From: Bradyrhizobium paxllaeri
Lineage (GTDB): Bacteria; Pseudomonadota; Alphaproteobacteria; Rhizobiales; Xanthobacteraceae
Reading direction: 5' to 3'
Length of the DNA stretch: 64,000 nt
Assembly (NCBI RefSeq): GCF_001693515.2
Contig: NZ_CP042968.1
Location: forward strand, 2,170,001 to 2,234,000
The first letter of the stretch is position 1. Each line of letters starts with the position of its first letter. This document shows, one piece after another, positions 42,901 through 52,184 of this stretch. The notes beneath the pieces are model-generated. The model did not search any database and had not been told where the DNA came from. It worked only from the letters and a program-made list of their open reading frames with translations. The translations under genes were made by a program, and so were the position numbers.

Positions 42901-43094
42901 CTGGCGCCGCCAGCCGTTTCTCGATCGGCCTTGTCGTCGTATCCGGCATGTCGATCGGCACGCTGTTCACGCTGTTCGTGCTGCCGGCGGTCTATGTCTG
43001 GATGGCCACAGACCACCAGGCGAGTGCCGACTCGCAGCGAAACAAGGAGATCGCCGATTTCGACCTCGGCGCGCAGGGGCTCAAGCCGACCTGA
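39999..43094 (+). CDS. RND efflux pump, HAE1 (AcrB-like) family
   Basis: A 1031-residue inner-membrane pump with the expected twelve-helix, two-large-loop layout. It starts MAFTDIFIKRPILSVVVSL; the proton-relay region in helix 4 has GLVVDDAIVVVENI (about 403-416). Length and motifs fit hydrophobe/amphiphile exporters. It works with the upstream adaptor and is likely repressed by the operon's TetR protein. A strong terminator lies 25 bases after the stop. Substrate unknown; the divergent P450 could act on the same compound. Confidence 0.95.
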   Translation: MAFTDIFIKRPILSVVVSLLILLIGLRAASVLPIRQYPKLSNTVVNITTVYPGASANLIQGFITTPIEQAVASAEGVDYITSSSVQGTSTIQVYIKLNFDPNQALTEVLAKVNSVKYLIPKESNDPIVTKTTGQTTAVMYLGFSSDELSGSAISDYLTRVVQPVLSTVDGVASADILGGQTFAMRLWLDPVKMAGRGVSPSDVSAAISANNFQAAAGQAKGYFIVSNVQTNTDLRNLEQFKKMIVKSKDGGFVRIEDVATVELAAQSSDASVAFSGERAIFIGVQATPQGNPLTLVKGVRALMPEIERNLPPSMKMKVAYDSTKFIQSSIDEVQHTLIEAVLIVVVVIFLFLASFRSVIIPVVTIPLSLIGVCSLMLALGFSFNLLTLLAMVLAIGLVVDDAIVVVENIHRHLEEGKTPVQASLQGAREIVGPVISMTITLAAVYAPIGFLGGLTGSLFREFAFTLAGSVIVSGVIALTLSPMMCSVLLKSADEGRFARLVNRVFGAMTRWYGRQLDRSLDYRPITGLFALTILGLVGFLYMNTSKELAPEEDQGIVFSVTKAPKYANIDYVDFYGDKLDKAFQKFPETDLTFVLNGINGPQGGIAGMLLKPWDERERSSIKLKPLVQAEIGKIEGVQAFAFNLPPLPGGPGGLPIQMVINSTAGFQAVYEQMAKLKEAARKSGMFIVSDSDLEFNQPVVRVSIDRSKASDLGINMAQVGSTLQTLLGGNYVNRFNLEGRSYQVIPQVPRGMRLSPESLGGYYVPTNTGQLVPLSTIVSIETATDPNSLTHYNQLNSATFQAVPMPGVTVGQAVDFLEGEAKKLPAGFSHDYLADSRQYVQEGNQLAITFGFALIIIFLVLAAQFESLRDPLVIMISVPMAIVGALIPLFFGAATINIYTQVGLLTLVGLITKHGILMVEFANELQLKEGLDKRSAIEMAARIRLRPILMTTAAMVTGLIPLLTATGAGAASRFSIGLVVVSGMSIGTLFTLFVLPAVYVWMATDHQASADSQRNKEIADFDLGAQGLKPT

Positions 43095-43119
43095 GCTTCT
43101 TCGCCGGGAATGATCACGG

Positions 43120-43154
43120 GCGACGGCAGCGGAAATCGCTGCCGTCGCTTTTTT
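43120..43154 (+). terminator. Rho-independent terminator after the RND gene
   Basis: A perfect 12-bp stem (GCGACGGCAGCG with CGCTGCCGTCGC) and a 5-base loop (GAAAT), followed by six Ts at 43149-43154. It ends the TetR-MFP-RND operon. Confidence 0.92.
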
Positions 43155-43225
43155 ATGTCCGCGGGATGCGTCCCCGGCGACGCCGTCGGCTCGCCATGCT
43201 AGGAAACAAGAAAAAGGGAGCCAGC

Positions 43226-43969
43226 ATGACCAGCAACTTTGCAGCCGGAAACTACCGCTTCATCCCGGCCGTGTTTCAGTATTCCGGCGGGGCAGCAGCC
43301 AATCCCGGGTATGAAATCGAGCGGGTGCGCTTCGACAAATGGGTGCCGCTCGCCGAGGGATTTGCGCAGATTGCAAAATACATTCAGGCGGCGGGACGGC
43401 CGCTGACCTCATTCTGCGCCTGCGAATTGCGCTCGCCCGCCGCCTTCACCGACGAGGGTTTTCGCAATTTCAACCTGCACTACGTCAAGACGCTGGCAGA
43501 GTGGGGCATATACGATGGCACGACCAATCCGGTGGCGCGCAGCAATGTCTGCCCGGAGATCGATCCGCCGGCCGAGCCGTCTTTCCATGCCTTTTCATTC
43601 ACGCGGCCGAGCCAGGGCACGGCGCCGAGCTTCGTGATCGCGGGCAGTGGCGAATCGCAGGAGGGCAACGCCAGCTACGCCGAGCGTACGGTCCGTTACC
43701 GCGATATCAGCCCCGAGGGCATTGCCGAGAAGGTCCGCTACGTCGCCGGCGTGATGGAGCGGCGCATGGGCGAGTTCGGCGTCAGCTGGAAGGACGCGAC
43801 TGCGGTGCAGACCTACACCATCCACGACTTCCACCACGTCTTCGCCGATGCGCTCGTTCGCCGCGGCGCCGCGCGGTCGGGGCTGACATGGCATTTCGCC
43901 CGGCCGCCGGTAATCGATCTCGAATATGAGATGGATTGCCGGAGGGTGCTGCGGGAGGTGGTGATCTGA
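43226..43969 (+). CDS. CnbZ-like (2-aminomuconate-type deaminase) protein
   Basis: A 247-residue cytoplasmic protein. I tentatively recognise the family annotated as 2-amino-5-chloromuconate deaminase CnbZ, from NYRFIPAVFQYSGG, SFCACELRSPAAFT, ARSNVCPEIDPPAEPSFHAF and the final GLTWHFARPPV segment. The C-terminal half may have a RidA/YjgF-like fold. Homologues would deaminate an aminomuconate during aromatic breakdown, but no other aromatic-degradation gene is nearby, so the real substrate may differ. GGGAG lies six bases upstream of the ATG. It is a single-gene unit between a terminator and a family B palindrome. Confidence 0.6.
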   Translation: MTSNFAAGNYRFIPAVFQYSGGAAANPGYEIERVRFDKWVPLAEGFAQIAKYIQAAGRPLTSFCACELRSPAAFTDEGFRNFNLHYVKTLAEWGIYDGTTNPVARSNVCPEIDPPAEPSFHAFSFTRPSQGTAPSFVIAGSGESQEGNASYAERTVRYRDISPEGIAEKVRYVAGVMERRMGEFGVSWKDATAVQTYTIHDFHHVFADALVRRGAARSGLTWHFARPPVIDLEYEMDCRRVLREVVI

Positions 43970-43977
43970 GGCACTGT

Positions 43978-44062
43978 CGTCATTGCGAGGAGCGAAAGCG
44001 ACGAAGCAATCCATTTCTCCGCTTGTGGCGCTATGGATTGCTTCGCTCCGCTCGCAATGACG
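43978..44062. repeat. dispersed palindromic repeat, family B copy 3
   Basis: Opens CGTCATTGCGAGGAGCG and closes CTCCGCTCGCAATGACG, with GAAGCAATCCAT mirrored by ATGGATTGCTTC. It fills the junction between the convergent CnbZ-like gene and the ABC operon, about ten bases from each stop. Confidence 0.95.
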
Positions 44063-44071
44063 ATTTCCCGC

Positions 44072-44959
44072 CTACCGCTCTCGCGGATCCAGCGCATCGC
44101 GCAGGCCGTCGCCGACCAGGTTGAACGACAGCACGACGAGGAAGATCGCCAGCCCCGGCCAAATCGCCATCCACGGCGCGTTGGTGAGGAAGCGCTGCGC
44201 GGCGTTGAGCATGCTGCCCCAGGAAGGGGCGGGCGGCTGCTGGCCGAGGCCGAGGAAGGACAACGCGGCTTCCGCTATGATGGCGGCGGCGATCGACAGC
44301 GTCGCCTGCACCAGCAGCGCCGGCATGATGTTCGGCAGGATGTGAAACAGCGCAATCCGCCAGCGCGGATTGCCCATGGCGCGCGCGGCCTCGACATAAT
44401 CCTCGACCTTGACGCTCATCACCTGGCCGCGGGTCAGCCGCACGAAGATCGGCGTCGCCGATATGCCGATCGCGATCATGGCGTTGCCGAGGCTTGGACC
44501 CAGGAACGCCGCCAGCGCAATCGCAAGGATCAGGAACGGGCAGGCCAGCATCGCGTCCGTGATGCGGCTGATCAGGGCGTCGATGAAGCCGCCGCGATAG
44601 CCCGACAGCAGGCCGAGCGGCACGCCGATCGACAGCGCGATGCCGACCGAGATCGCGCCGGCCAGCAGCGAAGCCCGCGCGCCATAGATCACACGGGCAA
44701 GAATGTCGCGGCCGAGCTCGTCGGTCCCGAACCAGTGCAGGGCGGAGGGTGGCTTCCGCACCAGCGACCAGCTCGTCGCGATCGGCTCATAAGGCGAGAT
44801 CAGCGGCGCAAACAGCGCGAGCAATACGAAAGCGCCGATCACGACGAGGCCGGCCATCGCGCCCCTGCGCTTGAACAGGCGGCGCAGCGCGCGCCGTGCC
44901 GGGCTCTCCAACTCGTCGGAAGCGGCCAACTTCATCGTGCCGAGGGCAGCGTCGGTCAT
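44072..44959 (-). CDS. Opp/Dpp-type ABC permease (DppC-like), importer 1
   Basis: A 295-residue inner-membrane permease with an N-terminal OppC_N segment, about six helices and the EAA loop in VEAARAMGNPRWRIALFHILPNI (about 192-214). FGTDELGRDILARVIYGARASL is typical for DppC. It pairs with the DppB-like protein encoded just upstream (three-base gap). It is the last gene of the minus-strand ABC/hydrolase run and ends beside a family B palindrome. Confidence 0.93.
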   Translation of the reverse strand: MTDAALGTMKLAASDELESPARRALRRLFKRRGAMAGLVVIGAFVLLALFAPLISPYEPIATSWSLVRKPPSALHWFGTDELGRDILARVIYGARASLLAGAISVGIALSIGVPLGLLSGYRGGFIDALISRITDAMLACPFLILAIALAAFLGPSLGNAMIAIGISATPIFVRLTRGQVMSVKVEDYVEAARAMGNPRWRIALFHILPNIMPALLVQATLSIAAAIIAEAALSFLGLGQQPPAPSWGSMLNAAQRFLTNAPWMAIWPGLAIFLVVLSFNLVGDGLRDALDPRER

Positions 44960-44962
44960 GGC

Positions 44963-45904
44963 CTAGGCCCTCAGCCGTGGATTGACGAGGACATAGGCGA
45001 TATCGGCAATGAGGTTGAGGGTGATGTAGATCGTCGCCGTCGTCAGCACCACGCCCTGCACGACGGCGTAGTCGCGGTTGAATACGGCGTCGACGATCAG
45101 CTTGCCGAAGCCGGGAATCGAAAAGATCTGCTCGGTCAGCACGGCACCGGACAGCAGCGTACCCAGTTCGAGCGCACCGAGCGTAATCACCGGCGTCAGC
45201 GCGTTGCGCATGGCGTGCTTGAGGATGACGGAACGTTCCAGAAGTCCCTTGGCGCGGGCGGTGCGGACGTAGTCGCTTTCCAGCACCTGCAGCATGGCGC
45301 TGCGGGTATGGCGCATCAGGATCGCGGCGATCGCGTTGCCCAGCACGAAGGCCGGCATGATGGTGGAGGCGATGCTGGCGCGCCAGTTCTCCGTCAGTGG
45401 TACATAGCCCGACGCCGGCAGCCAGCCGAGCTGGATCGAGAACAGGAAGATCAGCATGATGCCGAGCCAGAAGTTCGGCGTCGAGATTCCCCACAGCGCG
45501 AAGAAATTGGCGCCATAGTCCCAGGCCGTGCCTTTCTTCACCGCCGAGACGATGCCGGCGGGAATACCGATCAGGAAGGCAATGACGATCGCCATCGACG
45601 CCAGTTGCATCGTCACCGGAAGTTTCTGCGCGATCAGTTCGCGCACCGGGACCTTGTTGCGCAGGGATTCGCCGAAATCGCCGGACAGTACGCCCTTGAC
45701 CCAGTAGACGTACTGGACGGGGACCGGCTGATCGAGCCGGTACTGCGCGCGGATCTGCGCGATGACATCGGGGTCGCGCTCCTCGCCTGCCATGACAAGC
45801 GCTGGATCGCCGGGCAGCAATTGCTGCAGCGAGAAGATCAGAACCGATACGAAGAACAGCGTCGGGATCAGCTGGACGAGACGCCGCGCGAGGAAGTTCA
45901 GCAT
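44963..45904 (-). CDS. Opp/Dpp-type ABC permease (DppB-like), importer 1
   Basis: A 313-residue permease starting MLNFLARRLVQLIPTLFFVSVLIF with the DppB pattern, six helices, and the EAA loop near VRTARAKGLLERSVILKHAMRNAL (about 213-236). It lies 25 bases downstream of the binding protein and three bases before the DppC-like gene. Substrate: peptides, gamma-glutamyl compounds or related amides, by context. Confidence 0.93.
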   Translation of the reverse strand: MLNFLARRLVQLIPTLFFVSVLIFSLQQLLPGDPALVMAGEERDPDVIAQIRAQYRLDQPVPVQYVYWVKGVLSGDFGESLRNKVPVRELIAQKLPVTMQLASMAIVIAFLIGIPAGIVSAVKKGTAWDYGANFFALWGISTPNFWLGIMLIFLFSIQLGWLPASGYVPLTENWRASIASTIMPAFVLGNAIAAILMRHTRSAMLQVLESDYVRTARAKGLLERSVILKHAMRNALTPVITLGALELGTLLSGAVLTEQIFSIPGFGKLIVDAVFNRDYAVVQGVVLTTATIYITLNLIADIAYVLVNPRLRA

Positions 45905-45929
45905 GGCGCTATCCGTGTCAGTCCTTCGC

Positions 45930-47441
45930 TCACTTCAGTTTCAACCCGACCACTCGCACCAGCCCGTCCGGCATCTGCTTGTAGCCTTCGAGCTTCGTCG
46001 TATGCGCGATCAGGATGCGGCGGTGATAGATGTAGAGCAGCGGCTTCTCCTCCAGCACGATCTTCGCCAGCTTCTCATAGATCGCCTTGCGCTGCGCCTG
46101 ATCGGTGACGAGGCGGCCCTCATCGAGCGCCTTGTCGGCGTCCTTGTTGGACCAGGCGCTGTAGTTCTGCGGCGCGTCGGTCTTCTGGAAGATGTAGGAA
46201 TTGCCGTCCGGGTCGATCCGGCCGCTCCAGGCCAGCAGATAGGCCTGGTATTCTCCGGCCTCGGCCTGCTTCAGCGAGGTCGCGAACTCAGTGACCCTGA
46301 GCTTCATGTCGAAGCCGGTCTCCGCCGCCATCGACTGGATCACCTGCGCGGCCGCCTCGGTTTCCGCGCCCTTCGACACCATGAAGTCGACGCTGACCGG
46401 CGTCGTGACGCCCGCTTCCTTCAACAGCGCTTTGGCCTTGGCGACGTCGCGCTTCGGCACCGGAAAGGCCTTTTGATAATAGGGATGATCCGGATTGACC
46501 CACTGGTTTCCTGGCTTGAACTCGCCATTGGACACCACCTCGCTGATCGCGTCGCGGTCGAGCGAGAGGTCGAGCGCCTGCCGCACCTTGGCGGACTGGC
46601 TGAGCGGCCCCTTGGCCTTGTCCTTGCCGACGTTCAGCGTCACGCCCTGATAGCCGAGCTCGATGGCGCTCGACAGTTTGAGTTTTGCGTCTCCCTTGAC
46701 TTCCTTGATGTCGGTCGCAAGCAGGCGCTCGATCAGGTCAAGGCCTCCGGACTTCAGATTGGCAAGGCGAACCGTTGCGTCCACCAGGGGCAGATAGACG
46801 ATGCGGTCGATATGGATGTTGTCCTTGTTCCAGTAGTCGGCGAATTTTTCGAACACCATGCGGTCCTGCTGCACGCGCTCGACGAATTTGTAGGGGCCGG
46901 CGCACACGGGGCGCAGCCCGAACTTGTCGCCGGCTTCTTTCGCCGCCTTGGGCGACACCATCATTCCCGCACGGTCGGTGAGCTGCGCGACCAGCGGCGA
47001 ATAGGGCGCCTTCAATGCCAGCTTGATGGTGAGGGGATCGACCACGTCGATGCGTTCGACCGCCGCCAGCTCCGGCTTCCGGAACGAGCCGGGAAATGTC
47101 AGATAACGCTCCAGCGAAAACTTGGCGGCTTCCGCGTTGAATTCCTCGCCATCGTGAAACTTGACGCCGGGCCTGAGCTTGATGGTGACTTCCTTGCCGT
47201 CGGCTGATGTCTCGTGGCTCAGCGCGAGCTGCGGCACGATGTTGAGTTTGTCGTCGATGTCGAACAGCTTGTCGCAAAACGAGGCGAACACGATCCGGCC
47301 CACGTAAGTGCGGGCCATGGTCGGGTCGAGAATATCGGGATCCTCGGCGAGCCCGATCCGCAGCGTCGTCTGGGCCTGAACATTTGCCGGAAGCGACAGC
47401 AGCAGGGCTGCCGCAGTGACTGCGTAACGAATGATTTTCAT
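45930..47441 (-). CDS. Opp/Dpp-type ABC substrate-binding protein, importer 1
   Basis: A 503-residue periplasmic SBP_bac_5 protein with a signal peptide ending VQA-QTT about residue 23 and the family opening TLRIGLAEDPDILDPTMARTYVGRIVF. The LRPGVKFHDGEEFNAEAAKFSLER segment is the family signature. GGGGA lies eight bases upstream of the ATG. Such proteins bind peptides, glutathione, nickel or opines. The gene comes after its own two ATPase genes and before its permeases, so importer 1 has the order D-F-SBP-B-C. Confidence 0.93.
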   Translation of the reverse strand: MKIIRYAVTAAALLLSLPANVQAQTTLRIGLAEDPDILDPTMARTYVGRIVFASFCDKLFDIDDKLNIVPQLALSHETSADGKEVTIKLRPGVKFHDGEEFNAEAAKFSLERYLTFPGSFRKPELAAVERIDVVDPLTIKLALKAPYSPLVAQLTDRAGMMVSPKAAKEAGDKFGLRPVCAGPYKFVERVQQDRMVFEKFADYWNKDNIHIDRIVYLPLVDATVRLANLKSGGLDLIERLLATDIKEVKGDAKLKLSSAIELGYQGVTLNVGKDKAKGPLSQSAKVRQALDLSLDRDAISEVVSNGEFKPGNQWVNPDHPYYQKAFPVPKRDVAKAKALLKEAGVTTPVSVDFMVSKGAETEAAAQVIQSMAAETGFDMKLRVTEFATSLKQAEAGEYQAYLLAWSGRIDPDGNSYIFQKTDAPQNYSAWSNKDADKALDEGRLVTDQAQRKAIYEKLAKIVLEEKPLLYIYHRRILIAHTTKLEGYKQMPDGLVRVVGLKLK

Positions 47442-47471
47442 GCTGCCATCCCCTTATCCACGACTAATTGG

Positions 47472-48562
47472 CTATGTCCCTGATAGATCAACCCCGGCGC
47501 GGCCTGCGCCTTCCGTGCCGCCGCTGAAGGCGGCGACCAATCTTTCCAGCACCGGCGAAAAGTCGCCATCGGCCGGAACGATGGATTCGGATGCCGGCAG
47601 CTCGGCCGTGCGATGGCATGCCGTGGCGTGTCCCGTGCCGTCCGCGAGCAGCGGCGGAACTTCGGTCCGGCAGCGCGCGATGACATAGGGGCAGCGGGTA
47701 TGGAAGCGGCAGCCGGAAGGCGGATGAAGCGCGCTCGGCATCTCGCCCTCCAGCACGATGCGGCTGCGCTTGGCCTGCGGCTTGGGTACGGGGATCGCCG
47801 ACAGCAACGCTCGGCTATAGGGGTGCCGGGGCGCCGCGAACAGCGCATCAGCCTGCGCGGTCTCGACGATGCCGCCGAGGTTCATCACGGCGACGCGGTC
47901 GGCGATGTGCTTCACCACCGCAAGATCGTGGGAGACAAAGATGTAGGCGAGGCCAAGCCGGTCCTGCAGGTCGCGCAGCAGATTGAGGATCTGCGAACGG
48001 ATCGAGACGTCAAGCGCCGATACCGGCTCGTCGCAGATGATCAGTTTCGGCTCCACGGCGAGCGCCCGTGCAATCGCGATGCGCTGGCGCTGGCCGCCGG
48101 AAAATTCATGCGGATAGCGGCGGGCGAAGCGCGGCTCGAGTCCGACCAGCCGCAGCAACTCGCCAACTCGCTCGCGCCGCCGCGCGGCGGGCACCAGATC
48201 ATGCAGCGCCAGTGGCTCGCTCAGGATCTGGCTGACGGTCATACGCGGATTGAGCGATGCATAAGGATCTTGAAAGATAATCTGCGCATCGCGGCGGAAG
48301 GCACGCAATTCATTGGCGTTTAGTGCGCCGAGGTCGCGGCCTTCAAAGCGAACGGTGCCCGCATCCGGTTCGATCAGCCGCAGCACCAGCCGGCTCACGG
48401 TGGATTTGCCGCACCCGGACTCGCCGACCAGCGCCAGCGTCTTGCCGGCCTCGACGGTGAAACTGACGCCGTCGACCGCCTTCACATGGGCGGTGGGCCG
48501 GCCGAACACCGATCGCGCGGCGACGAAATGTTTCACCAGGCCTTCGACTTCGAGCAGGGCCG

Positions 48563-48566
<4 letters not shown>
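47472..48566 (-). CDS. ABC ATP-binding protein (DppF/OppF-like), importer 1
   Basis: A 364-residue ATPase: Walker [10 protein letters not shown], signature [15 protein letters not shown], Walker [14 protein letters not shown]-loop [10 protein letters not shown], and the C-terminal oligopeptide_HPY domain with its cysteines ([14 protein letters not shown]). It extends about 35 residues beyond typical length at the C-terminus. Its start overlaps the preceding ATPase stop by four bases (ATGA). It works as a heterodimer with the DppD-like protein. Confidence 0.93.
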
Positions 48567-49548
<982 letters not shown>

Positions 49549-49552
<4 letters not shown>

Positions 49553-50259
49553 GCCTTGCCCGTGGTCGCGGCTTGAACGCTGGCGTCAATGACCGCACGG
49601 TCGGTGATCCCGGCCGGGTTCTTCCGCGTCGGCAGGAAGGGGCGGAAATGCACCCAGCGCTCGCGGCTGACCTGTTCGAGACGTTCGAGTTCGGCCAGCG
49701 GATCGGTGTGGTCGTCGACGCGCAGGTCGAGATCGGACCATTCCTCCTCGCTATGGATCAATAGTGCCGCCGATTGCTTGCCGCGCTTGTCGCCGCCGGC
49801 GGCTTCGCCCGCCTTCATCGCGACGATCAGCCGTTGCGCAAAGGGAAGTGTGGCGTTGGCGGCATAGGCTTTCGCGGTGTCGTCGAGCACGGCGGCGCCG
49901 GCCAGCATATTGCCGGCGAGGGAAAAGCCGTCGCCCTGGATATGTCCGCACCAGTCGATGCATTCGCGGCCGGTATGCGCGGCGATGCGGCCCTTGATAT
50001 CCATGACATGGAGCTGGCGGGCTTCGCGGCCGTCATCCCCCGCAATCAGCGCATCGATCACCTCGCGCGGGCTGCGCCCTTCGCGGAGCAGCTTGACGCC
50101 GTCGATGCCGTAATAGGGATTGACCAGCGCTTGCGTTGCGATGCCGCCGATGCCGGGGGCGATATGCGGCACGCGCGCGCCGACCGCGAAAAACCGGGTC
50201 GCTACCGCGATGCCGATCTGGCCGGTAAGGGGATCGCGGGCGATGATCGACCAGGTCAT
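49549..50259 (-). CDS. DUF1028 protein (putative Ntn-hydrolase)
   Basis: A 236-residue DUF1028 protein. It opens [44 protein letters not shown], with the DUF1028 core running to about residue 200. The family is thought to have an N-terminal-nucleophile hydrolase fold, but no reaction is known to me. It lies 16 bases after the gamma-glutamyltransferase-family gene and overlaps an importer ATPase by four bases. By context it may cleave an amide in an imported peptide-like compound. No signal peptide, so it is cytoplasmic. Confidence 0.85.
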
Positions 50260-50275
50260 CTTGTCTCTTCTCTAG

Positions 50276-52081
50276 TTATCGTCCAGCCGCGTAGCCCTGC
50301 ATGCCCCGGGGATTGGCGGCGGCGCGGCGGCGGCGGCCGACCCTCGAAGCTGCGGTGAGGCGGCCTTCCGACCATTCGGGACCGATCTCGACGACATGGC
50401 CGCGGCTCTTCAGCGTATCGACCGTCGCCTTCGGCACGCGGCTTTCGAGCACGAGCACGCCGGGGCGCGCGGTGCGCGGCCAGAACGAGATCGGGAAATG
50501 TTCGGAATGCCAGGCCGGCGCATCGATCGCTTCCTGCAGGTTCAGTTTGGCATGGACGTGGCGCAGGAAGAATTGCGTGGTCCATTGGTCCTGCTGGTCG
50601 CCGCCGGGCGATCCCCAGGCCATGTAGGGCTCGCCGTCGCGATAGCACATGGTCGGCGAGAGCGTCGTGCGCGGGCGTTTGCCGGGCGCCAGCGCCGCCG
50701 GGTGGTCTTCCTCCAGCCAGAACATCTGCGCGCGGCTGCCGAGGCAGAAGCCGAGTTCGGGAATGACCGGCGAAGATTGCAGCCAGCCGCCAGACGGCGT
50801 TGCCGAGACCATGTTGCCGGCCTGGTCGATGATGTCGAAATGCACGGTGTCGCCGCGCACCTCGCCGAAGCGGCCGACGGTCGGCTCGCCCGCGCCCATG
50901 GCGCCGACCGCCTCGCGATGACCCTCCGCCCGGCGCAGCTTGACAACCGAGCCAAAGCCCTCGACCGAGCCGGGGATGAAATCGAGCGAGGCCTTGTCTT
51001 TCGAAATCAGCTTGCGACGCTCGTCATTGTAGGCGTCCGACAGCAGCGTCGTGATCGGGATGTCGGTGAATTTGGGATCGCCATAAAACTTCTCGCGGTC
51101 GGCGAAGGCGAGTTTGGCGCATTCGATCTGCAGATGAATGAATTCCGGGCCGGCGGGATCGAGCCCGTCGAGCTCAAAGCCCTTCAACAGCGCGAGCTGT
51201 TGCAGCATCACCGGACCCTGGCTCCAGACGCCGGGCTTGCAGACGGTGTAGCGGCCGTAGTCATAAGTGAGCGGCGCTTCGACGGTCGGCTGCCAGCGCG
51301 CCATGTCGTCGGCGCTTAGCACGCCACGATGCGGCGAGCCGGAGACGTCCATCACTTCCTGCGTGCGGCAGAATTTGTCGATCGCTTCCGCGACAAAACC
51401 CTGCGACCAGGATTTCCGCGCGCGCTCGATCTGCGCGACACGGTCGCCGCCCGCGCTCTCGGCTTCTTTCAGGATGCGGGCATAGGTTTCCGAGAGTTTC
51501 GTGTTGGTGAACAGCGTGCCGGGCCTCGGAACTTCATTGTTCGGCAGGTAGACCGCTGCTGACGTCGTCCAGTGTTTGCGGAACAAGTTCTCGACGACTT
51601 GAATGGTTGCCGATGCGCGCTCGACCAGCGGATAGCCGTTGCCGGCATAGGCGATCGCGGGCTCCAGCACGTCGCGCAGCCGCATCGTGCCGTAATCGCG
51701 CAAGAGCAGCATCCAGGATTCGAACGTGCCGGGCACGCAGGCCGCCAGAAGGCCGGTGCCGGGCACCATCTCCAGCCCTTCGCTCTTGTAATGCGCGATG
51801 GTGGCTTTGGCAGGCGCAGGGCCCTGGCCGCAGATCACTTCGGTACGGCCGCGCTTGACGTCGTGCACGATGATCGGGACGTCGCCGCCGGGACCGTTCA
51901 GATGCGGCTCCACGACCTGCAGCGTAAAAGCGGTGGCGACCCCGGCATCGAACGCGTTGCCACCCTTCTCCAGGACGCTCATGCCGACGGCGGTCGCGAT
52001 CCAGTGGGTGGAGGTGACCACGCCAAAGGTGCCTTCGATTTCCGGGCGGGTCGTGAACGGATCGGGGTTGATGTTGCTCAT
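50276..52081 (-). CDS. gamma-glutamyltransferase-family hydrolase
   Basis: A 601-residue Ntn-hydrolase of the GGT family with a large-subunit opening (ATAVGMSVLEKGGNAFDAGVATAFTLQVVEPHLNGPGGD). The autocatalytic threonine is probably Thr412 in GDTVHFDIID, followed by GNMVSATPSGGW, and a late GSPGGDQQDQW segment lines the active site. Unlike classical GGT there is no signal peptide, so the enzyme should be cytoplasmic and act after uptake. Start 52081 begins the conserved region. It lies between two complete Opp/Dpp importers. Likely substrate: a gamma-glutamyl or related amide compound. Confidence 0.88.
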   Translation of the reverse strand: MSNINPDPFTTRPEIEGTFGVVTSTHWIATAVGMSVLEKGGNAFDAGVATAFTLQVVEPHLNGPGGDVPIIVHDVKRGRTEVICGQGPAPAKATIAHYKSEGLEMVPGTGLLAACVPGTFESWMLLLRDYGTMRLRDVLEPAIAYAGNGYPLVERASATIQVVENLFRKHWTTSAAVYLPNNEVPRPGTLFTNTKLSETYARILKEAESAGGDRVAQIERARKSWSQGFVAEAIDKFCRTQEVMDVSGSPHRGVLSADDMARWQPTVEAPLTYDYGRYTVCKPGVWSQGPVMLQQLALLKGFELDGLDPAGPEFIHLQIECAKLAFADREKFYGDPKFTDIPITTLLSDAYNDERRKLISKDKASLDFIPGSVEGFGSVVKLRRAEGHREAVGAMGAGEPTVGRFGEVRGDTVHFDIIDQAGNMVSATPSGGWLQSSPVIPELGFCLGSRAQMFWLEEDHPAALAPGKRPRTTLSPTMCYRDGEPYMAWGSPGGDQQDQWTTQFFLRHVHAKLNLQEAIDAPAWHSEHFPISFWPRTARPGVLVLESRVPKATVDTLKSRGHVVEIGPEWSEGRLTAASRVGRRRRAAANPRGMQGYAAGR

Positions 52082-52184
52082 GGGCGTCCAATGCGGTGCT
52101 GGTATCTTGATGCTGAAACACTTGACCACAGGCGAGGCTGGATGCCAACCGCTGGGATGCCACGCATTGCACCCATACTCGTGA

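Noticed and set aside
40554..43016. 820-codon minus-strand frame opposite the RND pump
   Set aside because: Same reason: low-complexity charged composition, antisense to a well-supported pump gene.
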